NCBI GenBank assembly: GCA_030248195.1
Contig: JASAND010015667.1
Coordinates: forward strand, 1-64,000
Direction: 5' to 3'
Length of the DNA: 64,000 nucleotides
Origin: Trissonchulus latispiculum
Taxonomy: Eukaryota > Nematoda > Enoplea > Enoplida > Ironidae
Part shown: piece by piece, positions 26,116 to 37,010 of the stretch
How the letters are laid out: every line of letters starts with the position of its first letter
Position numbering within the stretch: position 1 is the stretch's first letter
Notes under the pieces: model-generated
Told to the model about the DNA's origin: nothing
The model's input: the letters and a program-made list of their open reading frames with translations, nothing else
Databases searched by the model: none
Translations under genes and position numbers: made by a program

Positions 26116-26150
26116 TTATTTCCAGGCAAAGTGTAGTAATTACTGAGAAA

Positions 26151-26702
26151 ATGATACCATTAGCCGTAATCACAACTCTGCTTTTATGTATGCCTTTTAT
26201 TGGAGCCAATGAGTGCATTGATGACCGAGACTGTCCACCCGGGATGATGTGTCTTCGGGAGCGAGTTGGTAGGTCAAATGAACTCATACCATTTGCTCGA
26301 ATTTCATTTCGTCTTAAGACATGCATAATGCAATAACACGTGGCTGGATTCAGAGCTATACTCCGAAACCGAAGAAAATCTACCGCAGCGCTTAGAAAGC
26401 ATTGATAGTTCTACTCACTCCAAATGAGAATAACATAACTCATGTTTGCCATAACTCAGCACGACTTACTGAGGTACCAAATTTGCTTTTCGCCTTTTTG
26501 ATGGAAACATGCTTTTGATAAAAGTAAGTTTTAAAGCAAATTTTGTTTTGAAGTCTGAATGTTTTATATCGTATTGACTGCATTCTGTGTTTCAGGAATG
26601 GGATTTGAGATGAAGGTTTGCCGAGGACTGAAAAAGCGCTCCAGCGCCGCAGACCGAGTGCCTCAGGGCAGATTTAGACCCATGCTCAATCGACAGACAT
26701 GA
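26151..26702 (+). CDS. Small secreted cysteine peptide, two exons
   Basis: Exon 1 is 26,151-26,268 and exon 2 is 26,596-26,702, joined across a 327-nt intron with donor G|GTAGGT and acceptor TTTCAG. The joined frame is 74 codons plus TGA and stays open. Residues 1 to about 19 (MIPLAVITTLLLCMPFIGA) form a clear signal peptide. The mature part has four cysteines spaced CX5C, CX5C and CX13C, then a basic KKR site followed by a Ser/Arg/Pro-rich tail. The spacing recalls the start of prokineticin/astakine or Dickkopf-type cysteine domains, but it is too short to assign. The TATTTCCAG at 26,115-26,123 could be an acceptor of an upstream 5' UTR exon or a trans-splice site. The ATG is chosen because it starts the signal peptide. 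A neuropeptide or toxin-like secreted factor is possible; function is unknown. Confidence 0.6.
26269..26595 (+). other. Intron of the secreted-peptide gene
   Basis: Inferred intron with GT (26,269-26,270) and AG (26,594-26,595) ends and a pyrimidine-rich stretch before the acceptor. Without splicing, the exon 1 frame runs into 15-20 unrelated residues and stops. Confidence 0.55.
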
Positions 26703-27512
26703 AAAACTTAAATCCTCCCTTTCTAAGACACACTTAAACTCTATCTTTTTTTACGTCAATTTTCGTTGTATAGCGGGAAATATTCGCGATGCAAATGATT
26801 TCTTACTGTGACTTATGTAAGTAGCTTCTTGATGTGCTCTATCGGAGCAAAGGAGTAGAGTATCGTTAAAATTAACTCTTTTAACTCGTTTAACTCTTTC
26901 ATGCAAGCTTGTCTTTCCCCGTTCAACACTTTCATGAAAAGGATCGGGCTAAATTTAACTTCGGTAACTCCACCCAGTCTTTTCGCGAAAATGTATATTC
27001 AAGGCCTTAACAGGAAAGAAGTAAGCAGAGTTGAGCGAGTTACATTCAATTCGACAATTTTTATGGAAATAGTTGAAAGAGTCTGTCTAACAGAGTTGAG
27101 TTAATAGAGTTAATGCGTTAAATTTACTCTGCTGTACTCTTTGCTGAAAAGAGTCCTCAAATAGTTAGGTTTACAATATAATGAACCTAGGATCTTCAGC
27201 TGTAAGTGTCGAACATGTCATACTCAAAAGTGTACCCAGTAAACCCCTGCGAACTAGTTTAAGATAAAACGAACCAAAAATAGTTCCATTTTTGTTCGTC
27301 CACACTAGCACACTTGGTATGCCTATTTAACGTTTGTCTTTGCACAATTTTACATTCCTACTCGAACTCTCCAAATCCAAATGTTATAAAGCTAACGAAA
27401 TCAGAATGCACACGGTACAAAAATATGTCCATGCTAAATTTAGATAATTAGCAATAACCAGATAAATAATTGTTATCTGGAAATGAAAAAAAGCACTCGA
27501 ATGATAGGGAAC

Positions 27513-27640
27513 CTGGCGCGACTCAAACCCCAGGTTTCCTACACGAAGACGCTCTACCAACTGAGCCACAGGTGCTTCAGTGGAATGAGCTTAAACCGGA
27601 ATCCGAATCCAATGTGTACAACTTTCAACGCACAAGTCAG
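27513..27640 (-). mobile_element. tRNA-derived SINE (family B), copy 2
   Basis: Minus strand: GCACCTGTGGCTCAGTTGGT then AGAGCGTCTTCG, followed by a B-box-like GGGGTTTGAGTC. The flank (CATTGGATT, then TTTAAGCTCATTCC) matches the copy at 19,195-19,345. The anticodon stem does not pair as in a tRNA gene. Confidence 0.5.
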
Positions 27641-27906
27641 CGGAAGCGTGGAAGTACACACGCCATGAGAGTTATCTGTCCACCAAACTGACAGCACTAC
27701 AACACCTGCTGATTGAGTTACCATTTTGCATTCTGTGGATTACAGTGTGAATGTGTGCACAACACATATCTAGAACCCTTCTCGTGAGCTTTATGTGATC
27801 TCTCGTCTCCTGTTTCACTCTACAGATCGGGAGGTCCGTGGTTCGATTCACAGTGCAAAACTTCCTGTAATTTCCTATTTGATGCTTAAATCACTATTGA
27901 ATCTAC

Positions 27907-27993
27907 CTTAGACAGAAGCTGATTAAGCCGTTGGTTGGTAGCCTCCAGATCTTTCAGACTTTTACCAATCACAGTCTGCATTTGGGAAGGTTC
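27907..27993 (-). CDS. Coiled-coil protein gene, internal exon (third seen)
   Basis: An 87-nt exon (29 codons, phase 0 at both ends) on the minus strand, preceded by acceptor TTTTAG and followed by donor AAG|GTAGAT. It encodes an amphipathic helix (GKSLKDLEATNQRLNQLLSK). The phase and composition match the exons at 28,370-28,516 and 28,922-29,236, so it is probably the same gene, read after them. Confidence 0.55.
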
Positions 27994-28149
27994 CTAAAAT
28001 CAGAAGTTTACAACCAAAAGAAAAGCTTTAAGTTAGTGAATTCGTGCTTATGCTTATAATGAATGCAAAATGCTTATTCCAAGCAAACATAAGTTAGAAG
28101 AATTCAGTCATACTAACAAGCGTATTAACAATTAGTTACTCTGAACTTG

Positions 28150-28348
28150 CACATTGAACCAACTGAGCAGTTGTGTTTTGTTGCTTTAACATGCAAGTGT
28201 AGCGCATATATTTCTTTGAAGTGATGAGTCCAATTAGTTGGGGGGAGGGGTCAGCAGTTAGCCAACAGAGCCTAGTTTTTGCTCTGTTAACAGAAACTAG
28301 GCTTTTACTGTCATACTCTTGTCATTATGTACTCCTGGTAATACTTTA
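28150..28348. mobile_element. MITE copy inside the coiled-coil gene intron
   Basis: The right part contains GAGCCTAGTTTTTGCTCTG and the end TCATACTCTTGTCATTATG then TACTCCTGG, matching 39,915-39,984. The left end is not visible. It ends only about 20 bp from the exon starting at 28,370. Confidence 0.5.
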
Positions 28349-28369
28349 GGCACGGTTCGGGTTCCTTAC

Positions 28370-28516
28370 AGTTCCCGCGCGTTGCCTTTCACGCAGCTTT
28401 CTAATCCACTGTTTTTGTTTGCGGTTTTTGGTCTGACAAGCCTCCAGTTCGCCGGTTTGAGCAATCAGACGAGCTTGCAATTCAGTACACCGTTTGTCAG
28501 CAATTTCGTGCTGTAC
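28370..28516 (-). CDS. Coiled-coil protein gene, internal exon (second seen)
   Basis: A 147-nt exon (49 codons, phase 0 both ends) on the minus strand with acceptor AATTATAG and donor ACT|GTAAGG. It has charged, heptad-like helical sequence (VQHEIADKRCTELQARLIAQ, later KQWIRKLRERQRAGT). It follows the exon at 28,922-29,236 and precedes 27,907-27,993. I do not recognise the family. Confidence 0.6.
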
Positions 28517-28921
28517 CTATAATTCAATGAAATCTGTACTCTTACAATTGAATGGCAACTAAACCAAATTAGCAGACAGCATGGGAAAAAGTATCCTTTC
28601 TACTCCTGCAAATAACAAATTCTGCCGACGGATTCAGATTTTGTATTTCCAATACAGTTTTAGAGAGAGAGGGCTCTTAGAGCCTTTTTGTTTAGGAGGA
28701 TCAGCTTTGGAGGAGGGACTGACAAAGTCTTCTTGAATTGTAAAACTACAGAGATTGGTGACAGAAACTCTGGTGGTTCAATTAAAGAATCTTACTTTTT
28801 TGGAGCAATTCAGCGGTAATTTAGATCTACAAACACACCGATACTGTCATTTTTAGGACAAAAATTGATTATTGATTCGCTCAATAATCTAAAGCCAATT
28901 TCTACTGCCAAACTTCTTTAC

Positions 28922-29236
28922 CTTAAGTCGTTCAATTTCAGCCAAAAGTTCACTTTCTCTCAGGACAAAGTCAGCCTTCAGCTTGTTGAGCTCTGCTTCG
29001 TGCTGTTGTCGAGCCAAACTCAGCGATTCTGAGTAACTTCGTCGAGCACCAGTCAGCAAATCGTGCTGCTGTTTCAGCAACTGATCGTGCGTTGCTGCAG
29101 TGCTGCGATTTGCTCGACTCGGTTTCGGCGAGCTGGGTTGCTCGGTGTGGTCGTCGTGCACTTCTTCAGAAATCGATTCAAAACCTTCATCGGTTTCCTG
29201 GTGCTCGAGAAGCAGCTCGAGGTGGCGACGAAGCAC
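28922..29236 (-). CDS. Coiled-coil protein gene, internal exon (first seen)
   Basis: A 315-nt exon (105 codons, phase 0 both ends) on the minus strand. The acceptor is TATGCTTAG after a long pyrimidine tract, and the donor is AAG|GTAAAG. The first third is acidic (EHQETDEGFESISEEVHDDH), then comes a Ser/Pro/Arg linker, then a long coiled coil (RQQHEAELNKLKADFVLRES, ELLAEIERLK). Base composition is clearly more GC-rich than the surroundings, as expected for a conserved exon. The 5' exons of the gene were not found and may lie outside the window or beyond 30 kb. Likely an intracellular structural or scaffold protein; the family is unknown. Confidence 0.65.
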
Positions 29237-29239
29237 CTA

Positions 29240-30740
29240 AGCATAAAAAAGAAGAAAACTGAAATCAAGAAAATTGAAAACTAAAAATTAAAATGAAATG
29301 TGAATATAGATGTGACTTATAGATTCTTGGAAAAATCACTTTCCAATTCTGATAGTTGAGGCTGATTTTAACCATTTCGTTGTACGGAAGCTAACCTATA
29401 ATATCCTATTATTCACGTGTTCCAGATTTCTTCAACTTTAAAAGAATAATCTTTGGATCTTTACCACCTTGTGAAGAATTCCACAATCGTTGTGCCAAGA
29501 GTACGTAATTACATAACAAGCGTCATATTCTAAGTATTACCAGTGGGTTTACTCCACGTTACGGTTGGTTCCCTCCCCCCAAATTGGACACTAGTGGATC
29601 AGAGACATTCGCCCGCTATGCTTGTGTTCAAAACCTTGCCACCGACACAAAATTCGCTCCCTTCCTAATAGATACAGTAAGCTGGTCAAACTCCATTTTG
29701 TACTCTAGGTCTACATCTCTGGCCTAGTTCTACCTCATGATCATTTTCAGTATTGGAGCAGGGCTAGACGTAAGCAGGACTACCTGATAAGTAGAATTTG
29801 TCTTGATCCATGACTATACGGCGCACATACCTGTAATTCAGCGAAATAGCCAGAATTCATAGAACTAAATTTAAAATCTGAATCATAAAGGAAGTCGGAA
29901 AATATTTCTTAACCGAACTGATTCTTGTTAGCTTATAGAAACATTAGAAACATTTGTTGCCATGACAACGTCAGTCCATCTTTTCATAGAGTCAGCCAGC
30001 TTACACTGTGGGCATTAACAGACAGTCAGTTGTCAAGATGGAGGTATAAACTGTGAACACAAAATGTTCCTAGTTAAATGGCAGAATTGAGTACACATCT
30101 AATACCTAATTGTAGCAGCTCGGAGACTTTTGTTTCTACAGTAACTGCCTAATTCGCCCTTTTCTAGGTTGACTAACTAACTAAGTTGTCAAACTGTGCA
30201 AAATAGGTAATAATCCTCCCCACCACGAGGTTCAGCCATAAAATTCTTGCATATCGGGGGAATCTTTTATGTTGTCTTTGCAAATCGCATTCCTAATTTT
30301 CCAGTAAACGTAAAGTAAAGTAAATTTCGATTGCCCTAGACAAATATGACAAAAAGAGATTCATAATGGAATTAGTCAAACGTGACGCAAAATAAACCAG
30401 AAAATGGTCAAAAAAGTGGTCTCAACTAGTTAATCTGTGGGGAAGAACTCCTATGTCATGGATTTGTGAAAAACGACCAATGATCATCCATATGGAATGT
30501 AGTTATTTAGTAATGTCCAAGCATTAATTGTATAAATGGTTTTATGTTTGCCAAGCCAGAGTTGCTAGTACTCAACATTAAGGGAAATTCTTAAATAGGG
30601 TCCAGGAATTGCACTCAATTAGGTTAGAAGTCTTAGTCTCGCTGATGATTCTAGGTGTAATTAAGTTTAAATATAGTTTAATTTACTAACAATATTAATT
30701 TAGAAGTTGTACGAAGGGTTAATTCGGTCACCTATTCCCT
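29240..30740. other. AT-rich non-coding DNA with one MITE end
   Basis: Around 29,493-29,535 (CCAAGAGTACGTAATTACAT, AACAAGCGTCATATTC) is another terminus of the MITE family. Otherwise no gene or element was recognised. It probably includes intron or upstream sequence of the coiled-coil gene. Confidence 0.35.
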
Positions 30741-31281
30741 AATAACCGGAGTTGTCACTCCACTCGACCTTAAACGGCAGTATCTTGATAAATCTTAAAG
30801 AAAATCAGTGAGTTGTTACTCCCCACGAAGAAAAATATTGACATTTTGACTAATCTTAATCGTATTAATGAGTTGTCACTCATAACCTGAGTCAAGAATG
30901 GCCTCTTTTCACCACTTCGTACATTTTTCATTGACTGAACATGAGTTAGCAGGAAGTCACTAATCTGTAATAAGGAATTTACACGTCTACTAAGCTGAAA
31001 ATCGGTCGTAAAATTACCTATAAAGTGGAAATTTACACTAAAAATGACAAATATTGGAAGATGGTTCGATTCTAGGCACTAAATAGCTAAGTACGAAGTT
31101 AGATAGGGTTAATTAGTGATAATTATTATTAATTAGGTGATAATTAGCTAATTTTGACAATTTTGGTCCGAAACATGACTTGGGCTTATATGAAAGAGAA
31201 TTTGACACTGATTCCAAAAATCCAAGCCAGACTTTTTAACTCCCAAAATTAAGAAAGTTATAAGTAAAAATGTCTTTTAAC

Positions 31282-31461
31282 AAGATTACGTTTTGTTGTG
31301 TAATCTTAACACTCCAAAAAGGAGTGTTCTAAAAAGGTTTATGTTTTGGTTTGACTTAAGTCAAACCTTTTTCTTTCTCCTTTTCTTTTCTCCATTCTGT
31401 TGGGCCTGTTTCTTCTAGGGCCCAACAGTTGTCTTCCCCTTGAACTTTTGGCCGAAGACAA
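31282..31461 (+). repeat. Run of five consecutive perfect hairpins
   Basis: AAGATTAC/GTAATCTT (31282-31307), AACACTCC/GGAGTGTT (31308-31328), AAAAAGGTTT/AAACCTTTTT (31331-31372), CTGTTGGGCC/GGCCCAACAG (31397-31428) and TTGTCTTC/GAAGACAA (31429-31461) follow each other almost without gaps. Stems are 8-10 bp and perfect. Confidence 0.75.
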
Positions 31462-31560
31462 AGCCAACAAGAAGGAAAAGAAAATTTAACGTAGTTTAGG
31501 CCCAAGTAATAACAAGAAGGGGGCCGTTGGCCTTTAGTAATAAAATCCTAATAAAAAGTA

Positions 31561-31753
31561 GCTAGGATTACGTACGTAGGTATGTATTATGTGATTATGT
31601 AATTTCTAACCTCTTGAAAATTACGCAATTCGCGCAATAATTAGTTAAAGTTCCGAAGCTAGGATTACGTACGTAGGTATGTATTATGTGATTATGTAAT
31701 TTATAACCTCTTGAAAATTATGCAATTCGCGCAATAATTAGTTAAATTTCCGA
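31561..31753 (+). repeat. Two-copy tandem repeat, 97-bp unit
   Basis: GCTAGGATTACGTACGTAGG starts at 31,561 and again at 31,658. The copies differ at only a few positions over the whole unit (for example AATTTCTAAC against AATTTATAAC), so the duplication is recent compared with the region. Confidence 0.9.
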
Positions 31754-31946
31754 AATTTTGTAAATTTGTCCATTTGGTTGCGTTTATGTGTTAGAGAAAG
31801 TTTTGCAAAAGTTTGCTAAAATTCAGGACCCGAAATATATCAAAAAAGGGTCAGTTGGAGGGCAATAATTCTAAAATCTCATTAATATTGACCCTCGGTG
31901 ACCAGCTGGCTCACCCCGCCGCTGCGCACCAAGTGCAAAAGGTGCC

Positions 31947-32423
31947 AAGCTTCTAGAAGGTTCTAGAACTTTCTAGAAGCTTTGCCTTAAAGTCTCCCTC
32001 CTTAAACAAGCATCCCGAGCTTGCTAATGACCTGTCACCGAGCTGTCAGCAAAACTGTCAGCTCGGTCCCAAAATTTTCAGTTTCAATCAGTGTTCGTTT
32101 GAGTGCAACCGAGAGCGGTTGCTTCCCACCTCCCTTTTAGTGCGTTCTCTAGTGCAATTGTCATTGCATGGGGAATCAAGCGCACTCCCCCTGGTTAGGC
32201 CAAAAAATTAGGACTTTTCTGGCCTTCGGGTCAGAAAAGAAATTGAGAAAACAACAACGAACACTCACCATTTAGGGCCATATGGGTTTGTTATACCCGG
32301 CCAGAAATCACAACAAGGAATAAAAACCCTAGGAATGGGACGGCCCTTTTGGCCTTATTTTTCTATGTATATTGCGGCCTTTGGCCATTTTTCATTGTAC
32401 GATTTTTTGGGCCTTCGGGCCAA
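31947..32423 (+). repeat. Further strong stem-loops, two with UUCG tetraloops
   Basis: AAGCTTCTAGAA/TTCTAGAAGCTT (31947-31982), ACCGAGCTG/CAGCTCGGT (32037-32067), GCAACC/GGTTGC (32105-32122), CTTTTCTGGCC-TTCG-GGTCAGAAAAG (32214-32239) and TTGGGCC-TTCG-GGCCAA (32407-32423). Several short GGCC-loop-GGCC hairpins lie between 32,340 and 32,460. C(TTCG)G is the classical extra-stable RNA tetraloop. Confidence 0.7.
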
Positions 32424-32610
32424 TTTTCGATGTCTTTATGAGGCCAATGGGCCACCTTTTTAATGTAAGTTTGGGCCTTGAGCGCCAATTCTTATCAGTA
32501 TTTTGGGTCCAAGGCCAGTTTTAATTTCTCTAGCATGTGTGGGCCATTGAGCCACTTTCAGTTCTTTTATTTTAAATCGTTATTAATATCATTTTATTAT
32601 TTTAATAAAA

Positions 32611-32667
32611 GGGGCAGCTCATGTAAACCCCTCCTGTTCGATGGAGGACTTGAGAATTGCTCCTACT
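32611..32667 (+). repeat. Structured motif, copy 1 of 2
   Basis: GGGGCAGCTCATGTAAACCC followed by CTCCTGTTCGATGGAGG and TTGAG. It matches 33,565-33,620, with substitutions that keep the inner stem (CCTCC/GGAGG here, CCTTC/GAGGG there) and the outer CTCA/TGAG pairing. Confidence 0.5.
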
Positions 32668-33204
32668 TTTGTTATTCTGTTTTTATATCCGACACACTCT
32701 TACTATCGAGGTTTGCTGACCTCCACCCCTCGTTATTATATTTTTCCTTTCTATTCTCTATTTAATATTTATTCTCTAAACCAGCACTTTTTACTATTTT
32801 TATAAGGCCCGTTTGGCCAGTAATTTCAGGGTTTTGACATAGAATACGGGATTATTAAGTGGGGACCCACCCCCTAAGTTTGAGTTAGAGGGTCCCTTTG
32901 CTACGACCCTAGGATATTAAGTTAGTAATAGGAATATTTGCCCCCACAGCCGGCAACTAGGACTTACCGGCCATATTGTTGCCTCACGGCTTTGTCAAGC
33001 CTCAAAAATCATTGTCTGTATTTTGTTTTATTTCAGCGTTAGGTCGGTGCTTAAATTAATAGGCGTTCTAAAAAGTGAAACTAACTCTAAATCAGCGTTT
33101 AAAAACAACTAGTCAACTTTTTAATTATTAATTATCGAGCGTTTCCAGGGGAATGACCGGCTTCCCCAGTAGTTTGGTTAATTATTATTAGTAGTTTTGA
33201 TTTT

Positions 33205-33324
33205 GTAATGATTGCTTAGCAATCATTACTCACGTGGCTTTCTAAACTTCAAAACTTTCCTCAAAGTATTACAAAGTTCTCAAAGTTCTGCGCTACAAGT
33301 CGAGTTTTAAAACCCTAAAACTCG
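33205..33324 (+). repeat. Two perfect hairpins
   Basis: GTAATGATTGC-TTA-GCAATCATTAC (33205-33229, 11-bp stem) and CGAGTTTTA-AAACCC-TAAAACTCG (33301-33324, 9-bp stem). Confidence 0.75.
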
Positions 33325-33564
33325 CACCAAAATCTCAACCAATTTTCTCTTAAAGTAACAGTTAATGTTATTAAGATAGGTTTGAAATAATAGCTAGGAA
33401 GTCAGAATAGCAAGTGCATTTAGGACTAGACTTGCCTGAATTGTTTTGTAACCATGCTTGTAACTTGGAATTAGTTAGGTAGTAATTGGCTAAGAAATTG
33501 TATGTTTGAGTGTATGTTTGCGCGTGTAAATGTGTGTTGATAGCTCCTGTGACTGTGCTTCTAT

Positions 33565-33620
33565 GGGGTAACTCACGTAAACTCCTTCCGTCCGACGAGG
33601 GTTGTGAGCTCTGCCAGAAG
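33565..33620 (+). repeat. Structured motif, copy 2 of 2
   Basis: GGGGTAACTCACGTAAACTC followed by CTTCCGTCCGACGAGGG and TGTGAG. Related to 32,611-32,667, with paired changes in the stems. Confidence 0.5.
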
Positions 33621-34476
33621 CGAATAATGCTCAGGTAATAGGCAGGAAAAGATGCATACTTGTAGTTCATGTGAATAAACAAACCTAAGGTTGGTATGGG
33701 TGTGTTCTAGTCTGAGTGTGGTATAAATGTAGTATAACTGTTCCCTAGTTGGCGGTTTAAGTGTATGAATGAGGCATCAATGAGTATAACTATTTCTTAA
33801 TTGGCAGTTTAAGTGTTAGTATAAATGGTGCATATGTGTAGTATAAATGGTTATTACGTAGCTATCCCAATAATTGTTTAAATGCTGTATGAACCTTGTT
33901 TAGCTAAGAAATAGGATTGCATAACCGAGTATTAGGTTATTTGTGATGCACTAACGTATATGTGATTGTTGCAAGTTTATGTAGTACGGTTAATAATAAT
34001 AATTAGGAATGTGATAATGTAAATGCGTGATAACTGACTGTGCATATGCCATGTGTGAAACACCGAAACTATAACAAGGTTTACATAATACGCAGGAAAG
34101 TAATAGTAGGTAACGTAATTCCAGTGGATGAGTCTTGCGTGCATGTCTGGAAGTCTGCGAAAGTTTGATTAGGTAGGTAATCTAGGTTAAGATCCTGAAT
34201 GGCCAATATGCAAAGGAGGTTCAGAACGTGAGATCTAGGGTCACGGGGACCCCGTACTAGGTTCTTATCGGTCGAAAAGGGGACATCCTCGATTCGTCCG
34301 CGTAGGCCACTCTTTGTTAAGAGTGCGGACGAACCGCATGAAGGAAATTCATCCAGTGCTTGATGTTTACGCAAAATCGGTACAGTATCCGCTTAAAAAT
34401 TGTCATTTTCACAATCCCCGTATAAAAAGTATGAGAATCGTACGTAAGACCTATATTGGAGGTAGCTTTTAGTTTT

Positions 34477-34700
34477 TAGTATCGTTTCTTCTAAGTTCGA
34501 AACCAATACACATTGTTATTGCTACTTTTGGTCAAATTAACTATATTCAGTCTATATTGTGCTCGCAATAATGACAGCTGTCACCTTTTTTAGTTCGAGA
34601 CCGATACATGTTGTTGTTGCCATTTTCGGTTGGTTCAGTCATATTCAACCCAAATTCCGCTCGTAATTATGACCGCAGTAACGGTCTGGCACCATTTCAT
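34477..34700 (+). repeat. Diverged tandem duplication of about 110 bp
   Basis: The block from about 34,490 (AAGTTCGAAACCAATACACAT ... GCTCGCAATAATGACAGC) and the block from about 34,593 (TAGTTCGAGACCGATACATG ... GCTCGTAATTATGACCGC) align throughout with many transitions. This is an older duplication than the one at 31.56 kb. Confidence 0.65.
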
Positions 34701-36279
34701 AACAGTGCCTGCGTTTGAAGACAAAGCTAGCAATATTCTGTTACACACTGTTCAGCAAGGGTAAAAGGTCAACTTTGCTCAGCCAATAGTCGTTACAAAT
34801 TTGGTTTATCATAATCTTTCACAAATGGTAATAATAAGCATCGGTAAATCAGTATTATTAGTTAACATTAAGTAGTAACCAGTAATGTACCTGAAACAAG
34901 TGAAATAACAGTTAGTTACGTAGGTATTATGGATAGTTTACTGGAACCATTTTCCAATGAATGCGAAATTATCAAAGTGCGTGAATTTAATCAGTTTCCG
35001 AAGTTCGATATCTGTTAAAGCAGGAAGTTGTTATCTTCCTCGTTTAGGACCCAGGAAATTGGAGGTCTTAAACCTAATTACTGTATTTTTATCAAATCTG
35101 CGTGTACTCTTTTCTAATTAGTTAATGTTTGTTACAAGTAGGAAGTTGTCACCTTCCTTGTTCGGACCTGGAAAACGAAAGGTCCTAAATTCGATTACGC
35201 CCGAACAAATTAACGTTACGAGTTCCAAGACGAATGAATATCTGCCCGTTTCGAATAAGTTTAGAAGAATCCCACTTTCGTGTTTCTGAGTTGAGCGCGC
35301 AAGTTGTGTAAGGCGAAATCGGGGTGCAAATACAACTTCTTGCACAAAGATTGCAAGAAATTGTCCGAAGAATAGTATTTCGCCCCAAAATTAATTCCTA
35401 ATGCAGTGACATTGTCAAAACTATCCAACATTACGATATTCTCGCCAAATTTCAAGTTTTCGCGATTAACTCAAGTTACAAGCCTAGTTCATGTTCAGAA
35501 CGCCAAAAATGTGAGTAATGGTTGCTGGGTTCGAATCCCGCGCCTATAACTTGTACTAATGGGTTTTAACCCATTTAATTCAGGTGCGGAAGGACAGTCG
35601 CTCTGCCACAGTTCGTATCCTGAATTCCAGACCTCAGGGGTAGTAACGATTCTGTAGTGATTATCAGTTTGCGAGATTAGTCCGGAAAGGACCAGATTAT
35701 TGGAAGATTTGCCCTGTTGGATAACTCTGTTTGGAATCAGACTAGCTGAAGGTACATTAGAGGCTGCGTTCGCCTGATTGATAACTTGAGGCAGAAACGA
35801 TCACCGGCCTGACAGCACCTATCTCAATTGTGGGACCTAAAACCTAAAAGACGAACCTTGCTTATAACTCTGAAATCTGAACTTTGCAGTAAATTGAACT
35901 TTATTATTTCTACTGAAAATGGGTTCCAATATTTGATCTTTTGGTATGGAAATAGGGGTTGTTATCCCCACCTCTCTTGCCTAAGCCTCATCGATTATTA
36001 GCAGTGATTAGACTAGAAGACAACAGAAGAGATTAAATTAAGAACTTGTACTAACCCCGTAACCGTATTCCAGGAAACCCCCAACCGGACCGACCCTTGT
36101 ATTGTCCCCCCAGGTGACCGAACAGCATCCGAAAGTGCTATTGTTACTGGCATTTCCGGCTCACCCATAGACTGGAATCTTGTACTACTAATCCCTTTAA
36201 TTTAGTTAATTTAACTTGTTGTGTAGATCTTATTATTATTGGTTTATATTGTCCTTGGTAAGGAGAACGGACAAAGAGT

Positions 36280-37010
36280 TTTAATTTAAAACACGAGCAC
36301 AAGCATATAGGGACCGCACAGTAGAGTTTAGTGATAGATTTAGTAGTTAGTTAGTTGACGACAAGAGAAAGAAAGAAAGAATTAGTTGAGCTGAGTTAAG
36401 GAGTCAAAACCTTGTCCCGATCAATAATTACTAATTTGGGTAAAGTGAGTACTGGCAACTCTGGCAAACTACTATATTGTTTGCTGATAATTATCGATTT
36501 GTATTGTAAATTGCCATTCGTATTGTCCATAGCTTTACTGGCAACTATACCCACTGTACTCACTATTGTTTCTATTATAATCAGTCTCATTATTTGTATC
36601 AATAAATTGCAGTGCCTTATAGTCAGTTTTGTGAGCTAAGGCATCAAATCCTGGTCAAGATATTGGAGCCGGATCTGACCCCTGAACAAGTAAGCGATTA
36701 TAATCTGACCCCTTGGTCCCTACAAAGACAATCATCAATTCTTGATCTTGATTTGTCAATCAAGATCTATTCAGCAAAGTTCATTGTTACTGAACTAAAC
36801 TTATCCTCCGGAAAGCAAGTGTCGACCCCGCTTGCAAGAGAGATCAGCAGAAGCCCTACCCCTATCAAACGGACTCACGATCAAGACCCCTATCCAGGTT
36901 GGCCGCAGGGAATTCTCAGTTTTGGACACACCACCTTCTGGGAATCCAGTGCCTAAGTTTATCTTCCAGTAAACGTGCCGACCTTCCGTGCTTTGAAGTG
37001 GTTGTCACCC
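36280..37010 (+). repeat. Dispersed repeat, copy A, with an unrecognised ORF
   Basis: Blocks shared in order and orientation with 42,740-43,830 include AAGCATA-AGGGACCGCAC, CTTGTCCC, a stretch rich in TATTGTT/TATAAT, and GTCGACCCCGCTT followed by CACGATAAAGA-like text. It holds an ORF at 36,612-36,956 (114 codons, including PDLTPEQVSDYNLTPWSLQR) that I cannot assign. It could be the end of an old retroelement, but no pol motif is seen. Confidence 0.5.

Noticed and set aside
27813..27870. tRNA-like 3' half (GGTCCGTGGTTCGATTCAC)
   Set aside because: Only a B-box-like motif; no cloverleaf.
30645..30670. Second hammerhead candidate (CTGATGA)
   Set aside because: No GAAA core or flanking stems in the right positions.
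35510..35550. tRNA-like B box GGGTTCGAATCCC
   Set aside because: No matching 5' half or acceptor pairing found nearby.
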